Source of the DNA: a bacterium | Lineage (GTDB): Bacteria; Pseudomonadota; Alphaproteobacteria; Caulobacterales; Hyphomonadaceae | Direction of reading: 5' to 3' | Assembly (NCBI GenBank): GCA_030824255.1 | Contig: JAVBYB010000347.1 | Span: forward strand, 1 to 5,108 | Length of the DNA stretch: 5,108 nt | The notes under the pieces: model-generated | Told to the model about the DNA's origin: nothing | The model's input: only the letters and a program-made list of their open reading frames with translations | Database searches by the model: none | Position numbers and translations under genes: made by a program | Shown here: piece by piece, positions 4,675 through 5,108 of the stretch | Layout: each line of letters begins with the position of its first letter | Numbering within the stretch: the stretch's first letter is position 1

Positions 4675-4718
4675 GGTTGGGGAACCGGACGGGTCCGGCA
4701 TTTGGCACTTGCCTGACC
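4675..4718. promoter_or_regulatory. Overlapping inverted repeats just upstream of the HNH gene
   Basis: Three overlapping arms are visible: GGTT-N4-AACC (4675-4686), CCGGAC-GG-GTCCGG (4685-4698) and GGTC-c-GGCA-N9-TGCC-t-GACC (4692-4718). The last has 8 paired bases and one mismatch around a 9-nt loop and ends 21 nt before the HNH ATG. The second and third share bases and so are mutually exclusive as RNA stems, a layout found in operators and attenuators. No partner regulator is identifiable. Confidence 0.3.
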
Positions 4719-4739
4719 TGTCGAAGATGACGGGTACAC

Positions 4740-5108
4740 ATGACCCAGCTAGTTACGCAAGCGCCGCCGTCCTTCGCTCAGAATGGGTGGCCCGCCCTCG
4801 TTCTCAACGCCGATTTCCGTCCCCTGTCGTACTATCCGCTCTCGCTGTGGCCATGGCAGGAGGTGGTGAAATCCGTCTTCCTCGAACGGGTCGACGTGAT
4901 CGCGGAATACGATGAGTACGTCCACTCGCCGTCGATCACCATGCGGCTCCCGTCCGTCATCGCGCTGCGCGAATTCGTGAAACAGGACCGCCAGCCGGCT
5001 TTCACGCGCTTCAACGTGTTCCTGCGTGACGGGTTCAAGTGCGTCTACTGCGGCTCCCACGAAGACCTCACCTTCGACCACCTCATCCCCCGCTCGAAAG
5101 GCGGGCGG
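4740..5108 (+). CDS. HNH endonuclease family protein (N-terminal 123 codons, cut by window edge)
   Basis: The frame opens at the ATG at 4740. An in-frame TGA at 4728-4730 rules out any earlier start except on the far side of a stop. The first about 90 residues (PALVLNADFRPLSYYPLSLW, 18-37, then KSVFLERVDVIAEYDEYVHS and RLPSVIALREFV) match the conserved lead of a widespread bacterial HNH family related to the nuclease next to bacterial housekeeping loci. The HNH core begins with FLRDGFKCVYCG (94-105), whose C101 and C104 form the first half of a zinc-binding CxxC pair, and continues with DLTFDHLIPRSKGG (109-122), containing D113-H114 as metal/catalytic residues. The second CxxC and the final Asn/His lie beyond the window. 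Family members of this kind are usually under about 200 residues, so roughly a third is probably missing. The biological role of these nucleases is poorly defined; a restriction or repair role is possible. The ribosome binding site is weak (ACGGG near 4730-4734). Confidence 0.93.
   Translation, partial: MTQLVTQAPPSFAQNGWPALVLNADFRPLSYYPLSLWPWQEVVKSVFLERVDVIAEYDEYVHSPSITMRLPSVIALREFVKQDRQPAFTRFNVFLRDGFKCVYCGSHEDLTFDHLIPRSKGGR

Larger units (their letters stand above)
4417..4739. other. 323-nt non-coding gap between the glycosylase and HNH genes
   Basis: No reading frame here has a ribosome binding site and gene-like composition. Just after the glycosylase stop is CCGGC-GAA-GCCGG (4435-4447), a 5-bp hairpin with no T-tract. 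Farther on are two related dyads (4516-4556), two overlapping small palindromes (GTCATGAC 4586-4593 and TGACGTCA 4590-4597) and a cluster of overlapping inverted repeats next to the HNH start (4675-4718). No convincing -35/-10 pair is visible, though the HNH gene probably has its promoter in this stretch. Confidence 0.6.

Noticed and set aside
4703..4712. Possible sigma-54 promoter (TGGCAC next to TTGC)
   Set aside because: A sigma-54 promoter needs about 5 bp between the TGGCAC and TTGC blocks. Here they are directly adjacent, so the -24/-12 spacing is wrong.
4510..4716. 68-codon frame in the gap before the HNH gene
   Set aside because: It lacks a Shine-Dalgarno sequence, its first codons fall in the tandem dyad, and its composition is not gene-like.

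Overview
This GC-rich window (mid-60s % GC by eye, with C/G-ending codons) looks like an alphaproteobacterial chromosome, most likely Caulobacterales/Hyphomonadaceae or Rhizobiales. The reasons are the codon use, the gene set (DjlA-like tail, EamA permease, AmpD-type amidase, BLUF, AHSA1/SRPBCC, HhH-GPD glycosylase, HNH nuclease) and an inverted pair of GTCATCCCGG-type intergenic repeats of a kind common in that class. The assignment is inferred from composition and gene families, not from a database search.

Layout. Bases 1-80 hold a probable C-terminal tail of a DjlA-like J-domain protein. A small membrane protein follows at 127-405. After a hairpin-bearing gap comes an EamA-family permease (588-1481), which overlaps by 4 nt (ATGA) a Zn-dependent N-acetylmuramoyl-L-alanine amidase with a C-terminal peptidoglycan-binding domain (1478-2230). 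A long hairpin (2233-2273) sits directly behind the amidase stop. A stand-alone BLUF blue-light sensor (2345-2779) and an SRPBCC/AHSA1 protein (2828-3304) follow on the same strand. Converging on them with a 6-nt gap is a minus-strand gene for a 59-residue coiled-coil protein (3490-3311). The divergent gap 3491-3738 is dominated by an inverted pair of REP-like palindromes (3521-3629). Next is a compact AlkA-type DNA glycosylase (3739-4416), a 323-nt non-coding gap with several dyads, and the first 123 codons of an HNH endonuclease that runs off the right edge.

How the genes relate. The permease and amidase are very probably co-transcribed and translationally coupled. The DjlA-like gene beside an AmpD-type amidase fits an envelope/muropeptide housekeeping neighbourhood, as I recall it from other alphaproteobacteria. 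The BLUF and SRPBCC genes may share a transcript, but nothing in the sequence shows a functional link. The glycosylase and HNH protein are both DNA-acting but are separated by a gap with its own dyads and are probably independent units.

I see no clearly new multi-gene system. The items most worth a second look are non-coding: the 2233-2273 hairpin, the REP-like pair, and the tandem 24-bp-spaced dyads at 4516-4556. Among the proteins, the most notable are the BLUF protein lacking the semi-conserved Trp and the signal-less amidase that carries a peptidoglycan-binding domain.
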